Below, one piece after another: positions 1-8,618 of a stretch of DNA of 64,000 bases (the first letter of the stretch is position 1; each line of letters starts with the position of its first letter). Position numbers and translations under genes: made by a program. A model generated the notes under the pieces. The model saw only the letters and a program-made list of their open reading frames with translations, was not told the origin of the DNA and did not search any database. Where the stretch lies: assembly GCF_963668215.1 (NCBI RefSeq), contig NZ_OY764190.1, forward strand, positions 5,146,001-5,210,000, in the 5' to 3' direction. The stretch is from an uncultured Desulfosarcina sp. GTDB taxonomy: Bacteria; Desulfobacterota; Desulfobacteria; Desulfobacterales; Desulfosarcinaceae.

Positions 1-153
1 AGCTGTAGCAAAACATTAGGTTCATTGGGAATCGTTTCACGCCCGACCGGTGAAACCCAGAAAAGGGAAGGCCGATTCGCCGGCCGTCAGGCCGAACGCC
101 AACGTTTTGCAGCCGGGTCGGATAAAGAACCGGCCCGACGGTTCGCCAAGTAA
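1..153 (+). CDS. Possible C-terminal end of an upstream gene (partial)
   Basis: Frame 1 is open from the first base of the window to a TAA at 151-153, about 50 codons, while the other two forward frames close almost at once. The encoded tail is rich in Arg, Lys and Gln and shows no motif I recognise. It ends 13 bases before the ATG of the next gene, a spacing typical of an operon. It may simply be chance in GC-rich DNA, because the opposite strand is also open here. Low confidence. Confidence 0.3.
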   Translation, partial: SCSKTLGSLGIVSRPTGETQKREGRFAGRQAERQRFAAGSDKEPARRFAK

Positions 154-166
154 AACAGGATCGTGA

Positions 167-1102
167 ATGGATATCAGCCTGCAAATCAAGTCTTTTTTGA
201 GCCAGGCGGAATTGTATCGCTCCCAGGGGCTGTTTACCGAAGCCAGAGCAAAATACGATGCCGCCCTGGACATGATTAACAAGATCGACAGACTCAAAAA
301 TAAAGACAACCTCCTGAAAATGATTTCAGGAAAGATTGATCAGCTTGAAAAAAAGACCGCCAAGGTTGAAACCGGGCCTTCCTCCCCCGAGCTTTCCGAA
401 AAGGGACAAAACCTCATCAAAAACCTTTTCGGCGAAAACGACCTTGAAAAAGCTGTCGCCCTGGCCAAGTTCGGGCAGTTCGAGCGGGCGATCGTCGAAT
501 TGAAGTCCCTTTTGAAAGATGACGCTTACCGGGTCGATGCCGGGAAAAACATCATGCGTTGTAAAATCGCCATCGGCTCCATCGATGACGCCATCGATCA
601 GTACAATCAGTGGCTGTCCGGCGACCTGTTCGCCACCGGCCAACTGGAATCGATCCGAGCCTACTTGCAGCCGATTATCGACAGAAAAGGTATCGACAAA
701 ATCCTGACTGCCCCCGATGTTTCGGTTGAAGACGAGGCCGAGGCCGAAGCAGCAGCCGAGTCGGCGCCAAGCGGCGGCATCGAATTCAGCATGCCCGAAC
801 CCGAAGAAGAAATCCTGGATATCACTTCTATCGGCATTACCTTTACCAGCGGAACGCAAAAAGGGAAAATGGTCGAATTCGATGTCAATTTCCAGTCCGG
901 CGGCATGTTGAGCCTGATTATTTCAAAAAGCGATCGTGGATTGATCGATGAATTGCAGACAGGTGATCAACTGGAAGACGTTCAATATTATTCGCCCATT
1001 GCCATGTTCAAGGGAACGGCCGTGGTCTCCAATAAAACCGAAATCACGACCGGACCAAAACAGGGCGATTTCTGTCTTGATATAAAGGTTACCAGTACTT
1101 AG
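167..1102 (+). CDS. TPR-like protein with acidic linker and C-terminal beta domain
   Basis: A 311-residue soluble protein with no signal peptide. Residues about 1-65 and 85-170 are helical, with TPR-like pairs (the SQGLFTEARAKYDAAL stretch is a typical repeat). Residues about 185-215 form an Ala/Glu-rich acidic linker, and the last 95 residues look like a beta-rich domain resembling a PilZ-type or SpoVT-like barrel, though I cannot assign it firmly. An AACAGGA Shine-Dalgarno precedes the ATG. It lies upstream of an MglA-like GTPase, a PATAN/cNMP protein and a PilZ protein, so a scaffold role in the same signalling unit is plausible but inferred. No enzyme motif is visible. Confidence 0.75.
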   Translation: MDISLQIKSFLSQAELYRSQGLFTEARAKYDAALDMINKIDRLKNKDNLLKMISGKIDQLEKKTAKVETGPSSPELSEKGQNLIKNLFGENDLEKAVALAKFGQFERAIVELKSLLKDDAYRVDAGKNIMRCKIAIGSIDDAIDQYNQWLSGDLFATGQLESIRAYLQPIIDRKGIDKILTAPDVSVEDEAEAEAAAESAPSGGIEFSMPEPEEEILDITSIGITFTSGTQKGKMVEFDVNFQSGGMLSLIISKSDRGLIDELQTGDQLEDVQYYSPIAMFKGTAVVSNKTEITTGPKQGDFCLDIKVTST

Positions 1103-1189
1103 CCGATATGCTTATGCAGCGATCATGGCATCGCTGTTTCAACCGAATCTTCAGCGCATTCATTATACAAACCGTTAAGGAAATTCTTT

Positions 1190-1804
1190 ATGGCCATATT
1201 CAACCTGAAGAAAAGGGAAATCGAGTGTAAAATCGTGTATTACGGCCCGGGCCGTTGCGGAAAGACAACCAACCTCGAATATATCTTCAAATCCTACAAA
1301 AAACAGGTTACCGGAGAAATGGTCTCCATCAACACCGAGGGGGACCGGACCCTTTTCTTCGATTTTCTGCCCATGGGGCTGGGTAAGATCAAAGGCTGCG
1401 ATGTCCGTGTGCAGCTTTACACCGTTCCGGGACAGGTGAAATACAGTTCGACGCGCAAACTGGTTTTACGGGGCGTGGACGGCATCGTTTTCGTGGCGGA
1501 CTCTCTCGAAGTCCGTCGTGAGAAGAATATGATATCGCTAAAGGATCTTCAGGCTAACCTCAAAGAGTATGGAAAGAGCATTTTCAAGGTTCCTCTCATT
1601 ATCCAATACAACAAAAGAGATCTTGCCGACGAGGGCATTCCGCTGATGTCGGTAGAGCAGATGGAGCGGGATTTGAACCGACAGCTGAAAGTGCCGACTT
1701 ATCCCGGTAGTGCAGTAAAGGGGACCGGCGTGGGGGTGACGTTGAAAGCTTGCCTGATGGAGACCCTGAAGTCGCTGCAAAGAGAATTCAAGTGGGCAAA
1801 GTAA
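1190..1804 (+). CDS. MglA-like small Ras-family GTPase
   Basis: A 204-residue cytoplasmic GTPase of the MglA family, whose members control cell polarity, gliding or pilus-driven motility and recruitment of surface machinery. The P-loop GPGRCGKT is at residues 19-26. The switch II region carries TVPGQVKYSSTRK, and the guanine-specificity motif NKRDL is near residue 143. Length matches the family (about 195-205). The start has a TAAGGA Shine-Dalgarno ten bases upstream. The next gene begins 16 bases downstream and encodes a PATAN-domain protein, a type of partner often found beside MglA-like GTPases. No MglB/roadblock gene is visible in the window, so its GAP must be elsewhere or absent. Confidence 0.92.
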   Translation: MAIFNLKKREIECKIVYYGPGRCGKTTNLEYIFKSYKKQVTGEMVSINTEGDRTLFFDFLPMGLGKIKGCDVRVQLYTVPGQVKYSSTRKLVLRGVDGIVFVADSLEVRREKNMISLKDLQANLKEYGKSIFKVPLIIQYNKRDLADEGIPLMSVEQMERDLNRQLKVPTYPGSAVKGTGVGVTLKACLMETLKSLQREFKWAK

Positions 1805-1819
1805 GGACCGGTTCTGGCA

Positions 1820-3025
1820 ATGAATGAAAGAGTGGTTCTATCCGGAAGCCTGGGTTTCCTGTCGCTCGGGGACATCATTCAACTTCTCGGTTCGAGCGGC
1901 AGTACGGGTGTGCTTCGCCTGATCAATCGCTATGCGGCCGAACCCGGCTTCATTTATTTCATCGAAGGCAATCCGATCAATGCCCAAAACGGCGAGATGG
2001 ACGGGCTCGATGCACTTTACTCGCTGTTCGGTTGGGTCAATGGATCTTTCGAGTTCACCCGTGAAGCCATCATGTCCGACAAACGGATCACCAAGAGCCG
2101 GATGGGAATCATCCTGGAGGGCATGAAGCTTTTGGACGACGGCCTGATCAAGAGAATCGGACCGGCCAGCGGCCATGACAGCACCGCCGAATTGAAGCAT
2201 ACCCTTTCCAAAACCGCCATTGTCAAGGGGCCTTTGGTGGACTACATGTATGTCGTCGACGAGGAGGATTTTTTCGACGGCGAGCGCATCGTCGAAGAAG
2301 GCAAGCATGGCAGCTGGATCTGGGTCATCCTGGAAGGGGTCGTCGATATCGTCAAGGAAGTGGATTCGGTTCCCATCCCCATCATCCGCATCGGTGACGG
2401 CTCTTTCATCGGCAGCATGGCATCCTTTCTGCTGCAGGGGCACATCCGCACGGCCACTGCCATCGCCGTGGGCAATGTACAACTGGGCGTTCTGGATTCC
2501 CAGCGTCTGGCCCAGGAATACGCCGCTCTGTCGCTGGATTTCAGAACATTCCTGACCAGTCTGGACAAACGGATGAAGCAGTTGACCGAACGCATCGTGG
2601 AGTATCATGAGGGCAAAACCCGCACGGACGAGATTCTTAAAAACGCGAAAGAACTGATCCGGCAGTCAAGCAGCGACGAAAAGCAGCTTTACGTGGTCAC
2701 ACAGGGCAGGGCGGCTGTCGTCCGCAACACGAAAGACGGCCCGGTTTTGTTGTGCCACCTCTATAAGGGTGATTTTTTCGGCAATGTGCCGTTCTTGCAT
2801 TTGGGCCATGAGCCCGAAGACGCCTCCATCTATGGTTCGGAAAACATAAAAATCGCCAAAATCGAGACAGTTTCGCTGCAAAAAGAATACAATCGCCTCT
2901 CTACGACCTTAAAAAATATCGTCGATAACATGGCAACGAGTATATCGGTGACTGCGGATCTGGTTTGCAATTCCATGACTTCGAAAAAATCCGAACCCGA
3001 GGCCTTAAAAATTCGGCAGGGATAA
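1820..3025 (+). CDS. PATAN (DUF4388) domain protein with cyclic-nucleotide-binding-like domains
   Basis: A 401-residue soluble protein. Residues 1-95 match the PATAN/DUF4388 pattern (LSGSLGFLSLGDIIQLL at the start, GWVNGSFEF near residue 75), a domain found in bacterial two-component and GTPase signalling. Residues about 130-260 resemble a cNMP-binding beta-roll (GSWIWVILEGVVDIV, then IGDGSFIGSMASFL). A second, weaker roll appears at about 280-375 (LYVVTQGRAAVV, then LYKGDFFGNVPFL). It lies in one transcription unit with the MglA-like GTPase (15-base gap) and the PilZ protein. The likely role is sensing or adaptor work for the GTPase; the ligand is unknown. Confidence 0.85.
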   Translation: MNERVVLSGSLGFLSLGDIIQLLGSSGSTGVLRLINRYAAEPGFIYFIEGNPINAQNGEMDGLDALYSLFGWVNGSFEFTREAIMSDKRITKSRMGIILEGMKLLDDGLIKRIGPASGHDSTAELKHTLSKTAIVKGPLVDYMYVVDEEDFFDGERIVEEGKHGSWIWVILEGVVDIVKEVDSVPIPIIRIGDGSFIGSMASFLLQGHIRTATAIAVGNVQLGVLDSQRLAQEYAALSLDFRTFLTSLDKRMKQLTERIVEYHEGKTRTDEILKNAKELIRQSSSDEKQLYVVTQGRAAVVRNTKDGPVLLCHLYKGDFFGNVPFLHLGHEPEDASIYGSENIKIAKIETVSLQKEYNRLSTTLKNIVDNMATSISVTADLVCNSMTSKKSEPEALKIRQG

Positions 3026-3075
3026 CGATCCAACGCATTCATCAACCCTTACCATGGCGACAAAGGTGGTCCCTA

Positions 3076-3426
3076 ATGAACGAAAAGAGAAAACATAACC
3101 GCGTGGACTCCATTTATCTGCTTAATTACGTGCATTTGGATGAAAACGACAAAGAGCTGATGCAAGGCATGGGACGTACCGTCAACGTCTCCGAATCGGG
3201 CATCATGCTGGAAACCCACGTGTCGTTCAAAAAAGACGATACGGTGGATGTGGTCGTCGGACTGAAAGATGAAATGGTTACGATTCGCGGCAAAGTGGTT
3301 TTCTCCCGCACTGCGGATTCCGGCCGCTACCATTCCGGCATCCAATTTCTCTCCATCGAAGAGGACTCGCTGGCAACCCTTCGCCGGTACATCAAAGCCT
3401 TCAATTCTCTTAGCGACAAGGCTTAG
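3076..3426 (+). CDS. PilZ domain protein (c-di-GMP binding)
   Basis: A single-domain PilZ protein of 116 residues. PilZ domains bind cyclic di-GMP through an RxxxR loop and a D/NxSxxG strand motif. Here both are present: RKHNR at residues 5-9 and NVSESG near residue 36. An in-frame upstream extension exists, but the ATG at 3076 puts the RxxxR motif at the very N-terminus as in most single-domain PilZ proteins, and it starts after the previous gene ends. It follows the PATAN/cNMP gene, which places a second-messenger reader beside a Ras-like GTPase. The output target is not shown by the sequence. Confidence 0.88.
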   Translation: MNEKRKHNRVDSIYLLNYVHLDENDKELMQGMGRTVNVSESGIMLETHVSFKKDDTVDVVVGLKDEMVTIRGKVVFSRTADSGRYHSGIQFLSIEEDSLATLRRYIKAFNSLSDKA

Positions 3427-3495
3427 GTCCCAAATTCGCTATCCATGGGTGGCACCGAAAAGGCCGCCCTTTTAACAACCGAGGAAAATTTATCC

Positions 3496-4392
3496 ATGGC
3501 CCGTATTGTTCGTGAAACCGATTTCTCCGCGCTTACGCTCCTGCAACGGGGCAAAGTCCGGGATATGTACGATCTGAAAGACGCCTATCTCATGGTAGCG
3601 ACCGACCGTATGTCGGCCTTTGATGTTGTGCTGCCGGATCCCATTCCGGACAAAGGCGTCGTTCTGACCCAGATTTCCCTGTATTGGTTCGACATCATGG
3701 CCTCTCTGGTCGACAATCATGTCATTACCGCCGATGTTTCCGGCTATCCCGAATCCTGCCGGCCCTATGCCGCCGAGTTGGAAGGCCGCAGCATCCTTGT
3801 GAAAAAAGCCCGGCCCTTGCCGGTGGAGTGCGTCGTTCGCGGCTACATTACCGGATCGGGATGGAAATCCTACCTGAAAGACGGCACCGTGTGCGGCATC
3901 CGGCTGCCCGAGGGGTTGGTCGAATCCCAACGCCTGCCTGAACCGATCTTTACGCCTTCGACCAAGGAAGAACTGGGCAAACACGACATCAACATCGATT
4001 TTGACGAAATGGCGCAACGTATCGGAGCGCCGCTGGCAAAACAGGTCAGAGACCTCTCTTTGGCCATCTATAAAAAAGGTGCCCGGATCGCAGCGGAAAA
4101 AGGGATCATCATCGCCGACACCAAGTTTGAATTCGGTCTCGTGGGCGACGAGGTGATACTGATCGATGAAGTGCTGACACCGGACTCCTCCCGCTTCTGG
4201 CCCGAGGCCAACTATGCCCCCGGCGGACCGCAAAAGAGCTTCGACAAACAGTACCTGCGAGACTACCTGTTGACGCTGGACTGGGACAAGACTTCTCCCG
4301 GACCGGTTTTGCCGCAGGAAGTCATCGACAACACGCGTGCCCGGTATGTGGAGGCCCTGACACGGCTTTCCGGCAACAACCATGGATTATGA
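3496..4392 (+). CDS. purC: Phosphoribosylaminoimidazole-succinocarboxamide synthase
   Basis: SAICAR synthetase, the ATP-dependent enzyme of purine biosynthesis that joins aspartate to CAIR. The 298-residue form is the longer type also seen in yeast. Signature segments are GKVRDMYDL at the N-terminus, the ATDRMSAFDV stretch, VVRGYITGSGWKSY in the middle, and LIDEVLTPDSSRFWP near residue 235. The ATG at 3496 is preferred over in-frame codons at 3445 because a GAGG sits at 3481 and the conserved N-terminus begins right after it. Its last 11 bases overlap the next gene, suggesting translational coupling. Confidence 0.95.
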   Translation: MARIVRETDFSALTLLQRGKVRDMYDLKDAYLMVATDRMSAFDVVLPDPIPDKGVVLTQISLYWFDIMASLVDNHVITADVSGYPESCRPYAAELEGRSILVKKARPLPVECVVRGYITGSGWKSYLKDGTVCGIRLPEGLVESQRLPEPIFTPSTKEELGKHDINIDFDEMAQRIGAPLAKQVRDLSLAIYKKGARIAAEKGIIIADTKFEFGLVGDEVILIDEVLTPDSSRFWPEANYAPGGPQKSFDKQYLRDYLLTLDWDKTSPGPVLPQEVIDNTRARYVEALTRLSGNNHGL

Positions 4393-5326
4393 CATCCAAA
4401 CCGTACCCCTGAACCGGATCGATACGGCTGACCATACCTTCAAAATCACGACCACAAGCGATAAAACCGACCTGATCCCCTCGATCCGTTCCGTTGGAAT
4501 TCTTCAACCTCCCGTGCTGATCGAAAATGCGGATCAATGGTGCATCGTGTGCGGCTTTCGACGCATTTCGGCATCCAAAGCGCTGAATGCGAAGAATATC
4601 TCCGCCTTTGTGGTCAAAGGCCGTTCGTTGAAGCAATGCGCCCGAATCGCGATATCCGACAATGCCGGTCAGCGATCGCTGAACGTGGTCGAACAGGCCC
4701 GGGCCTATGCCTTGATCCGTAGGGTCGAAACGCGACCGGAGGCCCGGGTGGAAATGGCCTTAGCCTCGGGACTGGCAGCCAGTCCGTCGGCCATGGAGCG
4801 GATCGCGCCGGTGGCCGCCATGAATACATCCTTGCAGGAAGGGGTGCTGACGGGCAGCATCGCACTGCCCGTCGCATTGCAGATTGACCGCCTGGGCGAA
4901 CCGGATGCAACTGCCCTCGGCGGCCTGCTCGCCAAAATCTCCGCAGGGCTGAACGTTCAGCGGGAATTGCTGGATACGATCCTCGATATTGGCAAACGGG
5001 ATGGGACGGCTGTTGCGGACCTGATCGCCCAAGAGGCGGTCGATTCGATTTTGAACAATGAGGAAATTCCCGTTCCCCAGCGGGTCCAAAAGCTTCGACA
5101 ATTGTTGAAAAGGATGCGTTACCCTTCGCTGAGCCAGGCCGAAGCGTCTTTTGACGACATGTTGAAAGCATTGAAACTGAGTCCACGACTTCAAATCCAG
5201 CCGCCTCGGTTTTTCGAGGGGGAAACCTATCGCGCGAATCTCTCTTTCGATTCCAAAGAACAGCTTCTATTGCTCCAAAAAGAACTGGATAAACTGATCC
5301 GCCATCCCCGTTTTCTGTCCGACTGA
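4382..5326 (+). CDS. ParB N-terminal (ParB/Srx-like) domain protein
   Basis: A 314-residue protein whose first 100 residues form a ParB-like nucleoside-binding fold: LNRID at residue 9, a GILQPPVLIE strand, then CGFRRISASKAL, the counterpart of the GERR box of ParB (CTP-binding in true ParB). The rest is helical, with HTH-like segments around residues 120-180. No parA lies nearby, so a chromosome-partition role is unlikely; stand-alone ParB-like proteins act as regulators or nucleoside-binding enzymes. It overlaps the 3' end of purC by 11 bases. I cannot name a specific function. Confidence 0.75.
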   Translation: MDYDIQTVPLNRIDTADHTFKITTTSDKTDLIPSIRSVGILQPPVLIENADQWCIVCGFRRISASKALNAKNISAFVVKGRSLKQCARIAISDNAGQRSLNVVEQARAYALIRRVETRPEARVEMALASGLAASPSAMERIAPVAAMNTSLQEGVLTGSIALPVALQIDRLGEPDATALGGLLAKISAGLNVQRELLDTILDIGKRDGTAVADLIAQEAVDSILNNEEIPVPQRVQKLRQLLKRMRYPSLSQAEASFDDMLKALKLSPRLQIQPPRFFEGETYRANLSFDSKEQLLLLQKELDKLIRHPRFLSD

Positions 5327-5562
5327 CCATTTGTGTCCCATCTCTTTCCCCTTGCTTGAATGCGATTGCCGCTTCCGGCGCCTCGCTGCCTTCCAACTCG
5401 CAACACTTAAAACATTCAGTCAACATCGATAAAAAAAGCTGTAAGATCGATGTCTTCAAGCTTGGTAGCCTTGTTTTGCAGGCAACGGAGCCAGTAAAAA
5501 GAAGCGATACTAAAACAAAATAGAAAATATAGCCAAAAACTTAGAATATGAATAAATAAAAC

Positions 5563-5590
5563 TTGACAAATAAGAGGCAGGATATATATG
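5563..5590 (+). promoter_or_regulatory. Candidate sigma70 promoter for the TetR gene
   Basis: A perfect -35 TTGACA (5563-5568) is followed after 16 bases by TATATG (5585-5590), inside an AT-rich part of the 296-base gap 5327-5622. It reads toward the TetR gene 33 bases downstream. The rest of that gap shows no ORF or terminator I can support. Confidence 0.55.
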
Positions 5591-5622
5591 CTCGTCAAAG
5601 AAATAAATGGAATTCATAAAAT

Positions 5623-6255
5623 ATGGGGATTCAGGAAAGAAAAGAAAGAGAGCGTGAACGGCGCAGACAGCAAATCATGGTTGCCGCCAAACGGGTTTTC
5701 ACCGAAAAGGGATTCGGCAAGGCAACCATGGAAGATATCGCCAAAGAGGCGGAGTTGAGCCCCGGCACCCTCTACCTGTACTTCAAGAATAAAGACGAAT
5801 TATACGCCTCCCTTTCCCTGCGGATCCTGCAATACCTGACGATTCGCCTGGAGCACGTCAACGCAGAGCCCCTCGAAGACGCCCGCCAGTTGCTTACCGC
5901 GCTCAAAGAGGCGATGTTCGACGTATACGAGTTCGACCCGCTGATCCTGATCAATATGTTCCACATGCAATCCAGCGAGACGCTGAGAAACTTGTCACCG
6001 GAACTGCTCAAGGAGATCGAAATCTTGAGCCGCAATTCGCTTCAAGTGATGGCCGGTATTTTCGAAGCGGGCATCCAGCGTAAAATGTTCGTGAACAAGC
6101 ACCCGACAGCCGTTGCCGATATTCTCTGGTCACTTTTTTCCGGAATCGTTCTTTGGGAAACCAGCAAAAGAATTATCAACGACGAAAAGAATTTCTTGAA
6201 GGATACTTTCGATACCGCCTTCGATATTTTTTCTCATGGAATCCTGCGCCAGTAG
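5623..6255 (+). CDS. TetR/AcrR family transcriptional regulator
   Basis: A 210-residue TetR-family repressor. The N-terminal helix-turn-helix spans about residues 15-60, with ATMEDIAKEAELSPGTLYLYF as the recognition region. The C-terminal ligand domain is all-helical and resembles regulators of fatty acid or acyl-CoA genes, but the ligand cannot be read from sequence. The start has a poor Shine-Dalgarno; a second ATG at 5607 is out of frame. It stands directly upstream of and parallel to acs (171-base gap), so control of the acetate genes is a reasonable inference. I saw no convincing palindromic operator. Confidence 0.9.
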   Translation: MGIQERKERERERRRQQIMVAAKRVFTEKGFGKATMEDIAKEAELSPGTLYLYFKNKDELYASLSLRILQYLTIRLEHVNAEPLEDARQLLTALKEAMFDVYEFDPLILINMFHMQSSETLRNLSPELLKEIEILSRNSLQVMAGIFEAGIQRKMFVNKHPTAVADILWSLFSGIVLWETSKRIINDEKNFLKDTFDTAFDIFSHGILRQ

Positions 6256-6426
6256 CCGGTGCAGGCCGTTTTCTTGGTTTCGACCGATAATACCGAATGA
6301 ACCAGCAAACAAGGAAAGGGGGGATAAATAAATGGGTGCTCTTTCCCACCGCAGGCGGAACGAAAAGCACCTGAAAGAGATTGGCGCGACAAACATTCCA
6401 AACTTTAATTAGGAGGAGGGTGACCT

Positions 6427-8460
6427 ATGGCAGACAAAGAAGTTGTCGAAACATCGGAGGCTCAAATCGCTGTACACTGGCAGGAGGAAGGCTACTACTA
6501 TCCGTCAACGGAATTTATCGCCCAGGCAAATATGACGGATAAAGGGATTTACGAACGCTTCAGCCTGGACAATTTCCCCAATTGTTACAAGGAATATGCA
6601 GACCTTCTGGACTGGTACGAATACTGGGATGAAATTTTGGATACCAGCGATGCGCCCTGCTACAAGTGGTTCAAGGGCGGCAAGATCAACGCCAGCTACA
6701 ACTGCATCGACCGCCACCTGAAAAACAACAAGAACAAAACCGCCATCCATTACGTTCCGGAGCCGCTGGAAGAGGGCTACCAGCATATCAGCTATCAGGA
6801 ACTTTATGTGCGGGTGAATGAATTCGCCGCCCTGCTAAAGGATTTCGCCGGCCTGAAACGCGGTGACCGCGTCACCCTGCATATGCCCATGGTACCGGAA
6901 CTGCCCATTACCATGCTGGCCTGCGCCCGCCTTGGCGTGATCCACTCCCAGGTCTTCGGCGGTTTTTCAGGAACCGCCTGCGCCGACCGGATCGTCGATT
7001 CGGGCAGCAACGTCTTGATTACCATGGATGCCTACTACAGAAGCGGCAACCTGATCGACCACCGGCAGAATGCCGACATTGCCGTGGAACATGCCGCCAA
7101 AGAAGGCCAAAAAGTCGATAAGGTTCTGGTCTGGCAGCGCTATCCGGGCAAGTACTCCGCCAAGAAACCCATGGTGGAAGGTCGCGACTTTTTCGTCAAC
7201 GACCTGCTCAAGAACTACTACGGCGCCCGCGTGGAGCCGGAGAAGATGAATGCCGAAGATCCGCTCTTTCTCATGTACACCAGCGGCACCACCGGCAAAC
7301 CCAAGGGCTGCCAGCATGGTACCGGCGGCTATCTGGCGTACGTGACCGGGACCTCCAAATTTGTTCAGGATATCCATCCCGAAGACGTCTACTGGTGCAT
7401 GGCCGATATCGGCTGGATCACCGGACACTCTTACATTGTTTACGGTCCGCTGGCCAACTGCGCCTCGACCGTGATTTACGAAGGCGTCCCGACGTATCCG
7501 GATGCCGGCCGTTCCTGGCGCATCGCCCAGGACCTGGACGTCAATATTTTCCACACGGCTCCTACGGCCATCCGCGCCCTGAGAAAGATCGGCCCCGACG
7601 AACCGGCCAAATACAACTACCATTTCAAACACATGACCACGGTGGGCGAACCCATCGAGCCGGAAGTGTGGAAATGGTACCACAAAGAGGTCGGCAAGGG
7701 CGAAGCCATCATCGTGGATACCTGGTGGCAGACGGAAACCGGCGGTTTCCTTTGCAGCACACTGCCGGCGATCACCCCCATGAAACCGGGTAGCGCCGGA
7801 CCGGGCATGCCGGGCATCCATCCCATCATCTACGACGACGAGGGCAACGTGGTTCCGCGCGGCGCCGGCAAGGCGGGCAACATCTGCATCCAGAACCCCT
7901 GGCCGGGCATGTTCCAGACTATCTGGGGCGATCGGGATCGGTTTGTGGACACCTATTTCGCCCGCTACTGCAAGGACCCCAACAGCAAGGATTGGCGCGA
8001 CTGGCCCTATCTGACCGGCGACGCCGCCGTTGAAGCCGAGGACGGCTATTTTAGAATTCTCGGTCGCATCGACGACGTGATCAACGTCTCCGGCCACCGC
8101 CTGGGAACCAAGGAGATCGAATCCGCGGCCCTGGTGGTGCCGGAAGTGGCTGAAGCGGCGGTGGTTCCTGTGAACCACGAAATCAAGGGCAAGGAGCCGG
8201 ATCTGTACATCGCTCTCAAACCCGGTTTCGATGCCAGCGACGAGTTGGCCAAGAAAATCTCCGACGCGATCTGCGAGGAGATCGGAAAAATTGCCAAACC
8301 GCGCAAAGTCTGGATCGTCAAGGACATGCCCAAGACCCGTTCCGGCAAAATCATGCGTCGTGTTCTGGGCGCGCTGTCCAACAAACGCGACGTCGGCGAT
8401 GTCATGACCCTGGCCAATCCCGAGATCGTCGAGGAGATCCGGGAGATGGTTCAGAAATAA
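6427..8460 (+). CDS. acs: Acetyl-CoA synthetase (AMP-forming)
   Basis: A 677-residue member of the ANL superfamily that activates acetate (or a related short acid) with ATP and CoA through an acyl-adenylate. Seen in the sequence: phosphate-binding loop TSGTTGKPKG at residues 285-294, WWQTETGG near residue 430, the hinge region GRIDDVINVSGHR near 540, and the C-terminal catalytic lysine K641 in KTRSGKIMRR, the site normally acetylated for control. Length fits Acs (about 650). A strong AGGAGGAGGGTG Shine-Dalgarno precedes the ATG. A sodium:solute symporter gene follows, supporting acetate uptake and activation. Propionate or another short acid cannot be excluded. Confidence 0.93.
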   Translation: MADKEVVETSEAQIAVHWQEEGYYYPSTEFIAQANMTDKGIYERFSLDNFPNCYKEYADLLDWYEYWDEILDTSDAPCYKWFKGGKINASYNCIDRHLKNNKNKTAIHYVPEPLEEGYQHISYQELYVRVNEFAALLKDFAGLKRGDRVTLHMPMVPELPITMLACARLGVIHSQVFGGFSGTACADRIVDSGSNVLITMDAYYRSGNLIDHRQNADIAVEHAAKEGQKVDKVLVWQRYPGKYSAKKPMVEGRDFFVNDLLKNYYGARVEPEKMNAEDPLFLMYTSGTTGKPKGCQHGTGGYLAYVTGTSKFVQDIHPEDVYWCMADIGWITGHSYIVYGPLANCASTVIYEGVPTYPDAGRSWRIAQDLDVNIFHTAPTAIRALRKIGPDEPAKYNYHFKHMTTVGEPIEPEVWKWYHKEVGKGEAIIVDTWWQTETGGFLCSTLPAITPMKPGSAGPGMPGIHPIIYDDEGNVVPRGAGKAGNICIQNPWPGMFQTIWGDRDRFVDTYFARYCKDPNSKDWRDWPYLTGDAAVEAEDGYFRILGRIDDVINVSGHRLGTKEIESAALVVPEVAEAAVVPVNHEIKGKEPDLYIALKPGFDASDELAKKISDAICEEIGKIAKPRKVWIVKDMPKTRSGKIMRRVLGALSNKRDVGDVMTLANPEIVEEIREMVQK

Positions 8461-8474
8461 TCGTAAACGAAAAC

Positions 8475-8532
8475 GGACCGGATCGGGAGCTTTCCCGCTC
8501 CGGTCCTCCAAAGCGCCACGAAAGGAGGTGAT
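8475..8532 (+). other. Intercistronic hairpin and orphan perfect Shine-Dalgarno between acs and the symporter
   Basis: GGACCGG at 8475-8481 pairs with CCGGTCC at 8500-8506, with an inner GGGA/TCCC pair, giving a GC-rich hairpin 14 bases after the acs stop. There is no U-run, so it is more likely an mRNA-stability or processing element than a terminator. At 8521-8532 lies AAAGGAGGTGAT, a complete match to the anti-Shine-Dalgarno, with no ATG at usable distance. Confidence 0.5.
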
Positions 8533-8618
8533 AGGAAACCCTGAGCGATCAGGCGATTCGATAACCTTTTTGGCGGCCGGTCAACTCCAATTGACAAAAA
8601 GGCACAGGAGGAAACGTT

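Noticed and set aside
3427..3495. Riboswitch upstream of purC
   Set aside because: The gap is only 69 bases and shows no paired structure of purine or other known riboswitch classes.
6967..8511. 514-codon open frame antisense to acs
   Set aside because: It mirrors codon bias of a GC-rich gene on the other strand, and its His/Gly/Asp-rich translation shows no domain; acs is clearly the real gene.
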